A stretch of DNA of 5,527 nucleotides from an uncultured Elusimicrobia bacterium (GTDB lineage Bacteria > Elusimicrobiota > Endomicrobiia > Endomicrobiales > Endomicrobiaceae): the NCBI GenBank assembly GCA_937916125.1, contig CALGGE010000011.1, forward strand, positions 1 through 5,527, written 5' to 3'. A model generated the notes under the pieces. The model searched no databases. It was not told the DNA's origin and saw only the letters and a list, made by a program, of their open reading frames with translations. Positions 4,681 to 5,527 of the stretch are shown here, piece after piece. Both the position numbers and the translations under genes were made by a program. How positions within the stretch are numbered: the stretch's first letter is position 1; each line of letters starts with the position of its first letter.

Positions 4681-5386
4681 TTATACCATATTTCCGGCTT
4701 TAAGTTCCAATATTTTATCGGATATTTCTTTTGCGGCAAAAATATCGTGCGTAATAGATCGGAAGAGCACTCTTTCCCTACACGACGCTCTTCCGATCTG
4801 TTGATTGTTTTTCTTCTTTTATCTTTTTAAAGATTTTCATTATAAAATTTTGATTTATTATATCCAAAGAAGAGAACGGCTCATCGGCAATTAATATTTT
4901 AGGCTTTCTCAGCAATGCTCGTGCTATGGCAATTCTTTGTCTTTGCCCGCCTGAAAACTGATAAGGATATTTTGTGAATATATCGTCGTCCATATCAACA
5001 AGTTTTAATTTTTCTTTGATGACAGCTTCTTTATTTTTAACATTTTTATCTACGGCTTCAAGCAGGGAATATCCTATGGTAAGTTTAGGATTGAAAGATG
5101 CGTACGGATTTTGAAATATCATTTGGACGGTATTTGCCATTTCCTGTTTTGTAAAATCCAAAAGATTTTTACCGTCAATTTCAACGGTACCCGAATCAAA
5201 AGGTATTAAACGACAAATTATTTTGGCAACCGTACTTTTACCCGAGCCGCTTTCACCGACAACGGCAAGTACTTCATTTTTTTTCAATTCAAAAGAAATA
5301 TTGTTGAGAGCAACAAATGTCTTTTGTTTTTCAAAAAAAGAAGAATTAAGCTTATAGATTTTGGTTAAATTAGTTATTTTTAACAT
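4681..5386 (-). CDS. Opp/Dpp/Nik-type ABC transporter ATPase, frame broken by adapter artefact
   Basis: This ATP-binding subunit belongs to the peptide/nickel importer family. Walker A is GESGSGKS (44-51), the Q-loop is FQNPYASFNP (91-100, typical of OppF/DppF/NikE), the signature is SGGQRQ (145-150), Walker B ILIADEP (164-170) and the D-loop SSLD (172-175). The frame then runs into adapter sequence (4799-4756) and stops at 4778, giving a false C-terminus DRKSVV. Past the adapter, 4755-4681 encodes ITHDIFAAKEISDKILELKAGNMV in one frame, supplying the missing H-loop His and a TAA stop. So the real gene is one intact ATPase of about 223 residues. It is short for OppF/DppF (about 320) and lacks their C-terminal extension. 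No permease or binding protein is in the window. ATG 5386 has no good ribosome binding site. Confidence 0.88.
4756..4799. other. Illumina sequencing adapter chimera (assembly artefact)
   Basis: The 13 bases AGATCGGAAGAGC (4756-4768) are the standard Illumina TruSeq adapter start. They run directly into ACTCTTTCCCTACACGACGC and CTCTTCCGATCT (to 4799), the read-1 adapter in the opposite orientation. The two ends are perfect 13-bp inverted repeats, as expected from adapter-to-adapter joining. The insert splits the ABC ATPase gene between its D-loop and H-loop. It is not biological sequence; about ten genomic bases are probably missing at the junction. Confidence 0.98.
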
Positions 5387-5397
5387 TTTTAATTAAA

Positions 5398-5414
5398 AAT
5401 TTGCTCCGCAAATT
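5398..5414. repeat. Short perfect hairpin upstream of the ABC gene
   Basis: AATTTGC (5398-5404) and GCAAATT (5408-5414) form a 7-bp stem with loop TCC on plus, GGA on minus. The minus-strand core GCGGAGC belongs to the same GC-GNA-GC mini-hairpin type as the palindrome at 3170-3188. It lies 12 bp upstream of the ABC ATPase start and beside repeat block C. There is no T-run, so it is not an intrinsic terminator. Confidence 0.5.
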
Positions 5415-5418
5415 CTTA

Positions 5419-5527
5419 GCCGTTCAGCTGTCGTTATCGTTCATTGCCGTTTTCAACTCTTCAACTGTCGTTGTCGTTGCCGTTGCCGTTCATTGTACAT
5501 TGTACATCATACATTGTACATTGCCGT
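5419..5527 (+). repeat. Mosaic intergenic micro-repeat block C (continues past the window)
   Basis: In order this holds GCCGTT, TTCAGCTG, GTCGTT, ATCGTT and CATTGCC, then octamers TTCAACTC and TTCAACTG (5452-5467), four hexamers GTCGTT, GTCGTT, GCCGTT, GCCGTT (5467-5490), and five heptamers of the CATTGTA type (5491-5525). It shares 26 identical bases with block A (5502-5527 with 95-120) and 24 more (5442-5465 with 112-135), but in a different order. It lacks the dispersed element found in blocks A and B, at least up to the window edge. Confidence 0.85.

Noticed and set aside
4756..4799. 13-bp inverted repeats as a transposon end or MITE in the ABC gene
   Set aside because: The sequence is exactly Illumina adapter, so it is technical.

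Overview
The window is AT-rich bacterial DNA with compact coding and a few repeat-filled gaps. Nothing in it fixes the taxon. A lone class III (type IV) pilin, an rmuC with the LPIDSKFP signature, a class II CCA-adding enzyme fused to an HD domain, and mosaic intergenic micro-repeats would suit an Elusimicrobia/Endomicrobium-like gut lineage, but that is a low-confidence guess. An Illumina adapter sequence inside one gene shows this is a short-read assembly with unremoved adapter.

Layout, left to right. 1-137: a mosaic repeat block. 184-594 (-): a type IV pilin-like protein with a strong ribosome binding site. 595-868: a 274-bp divergent intergenic region with an excellent sigma70-type promoter on the + strand and a nested inverted-repeat structure (652-731) that matches no RNA class I know. 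869-1210 (+): a small XRE-type repressor ending in a leucine-zipper-like coiled coil, followed by a clean intrinsic terminator (1251-1281). 1318-1755 (+): rimI, probably leaderless. 1760-2977 (-): rmuC, convergent with rimI and only 4 bp away. 3010-3080 (-): tRNA-Gly(CCC) without an encoded CCA, with promoter-like elements that fall in a second repeat block (3087-3204). 3217-4671 (-): a CCA-adding enzyme/poly(A) polymerase family protein with an HD domain. 4681-5386 (-): an Opp/Dpp/Nik-type ABC ATPase whose reading frame is cut by a 44-bp adapter chimera at 4756-4799. 5398-5527: a short hairpin and a third repeat block running off the window.

How the genes relate. The ABC ATPase and the nucleotidyltransferase are 9 bp apart and probably co-transcribed. 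The tRNA gene downstream of them lacks CCA and so needs exactly the activity the nucleotidyltransferase family provides. The tRNA and rmuC are also close enough to share a transcript. The other genes have no obvious shared pathway.

The most interesting unexplained material is non-coding. One part is the three repeat loci, built from 6-, 7- and 8-bp units in different orders; one copy carries a 19-bp palindrome with a GCGAAGC mini-hairpin core, apparently inserted. The other is the structured element upstream of the pilin and the repressor. I do not see a complete novel multi-gene system in this window.
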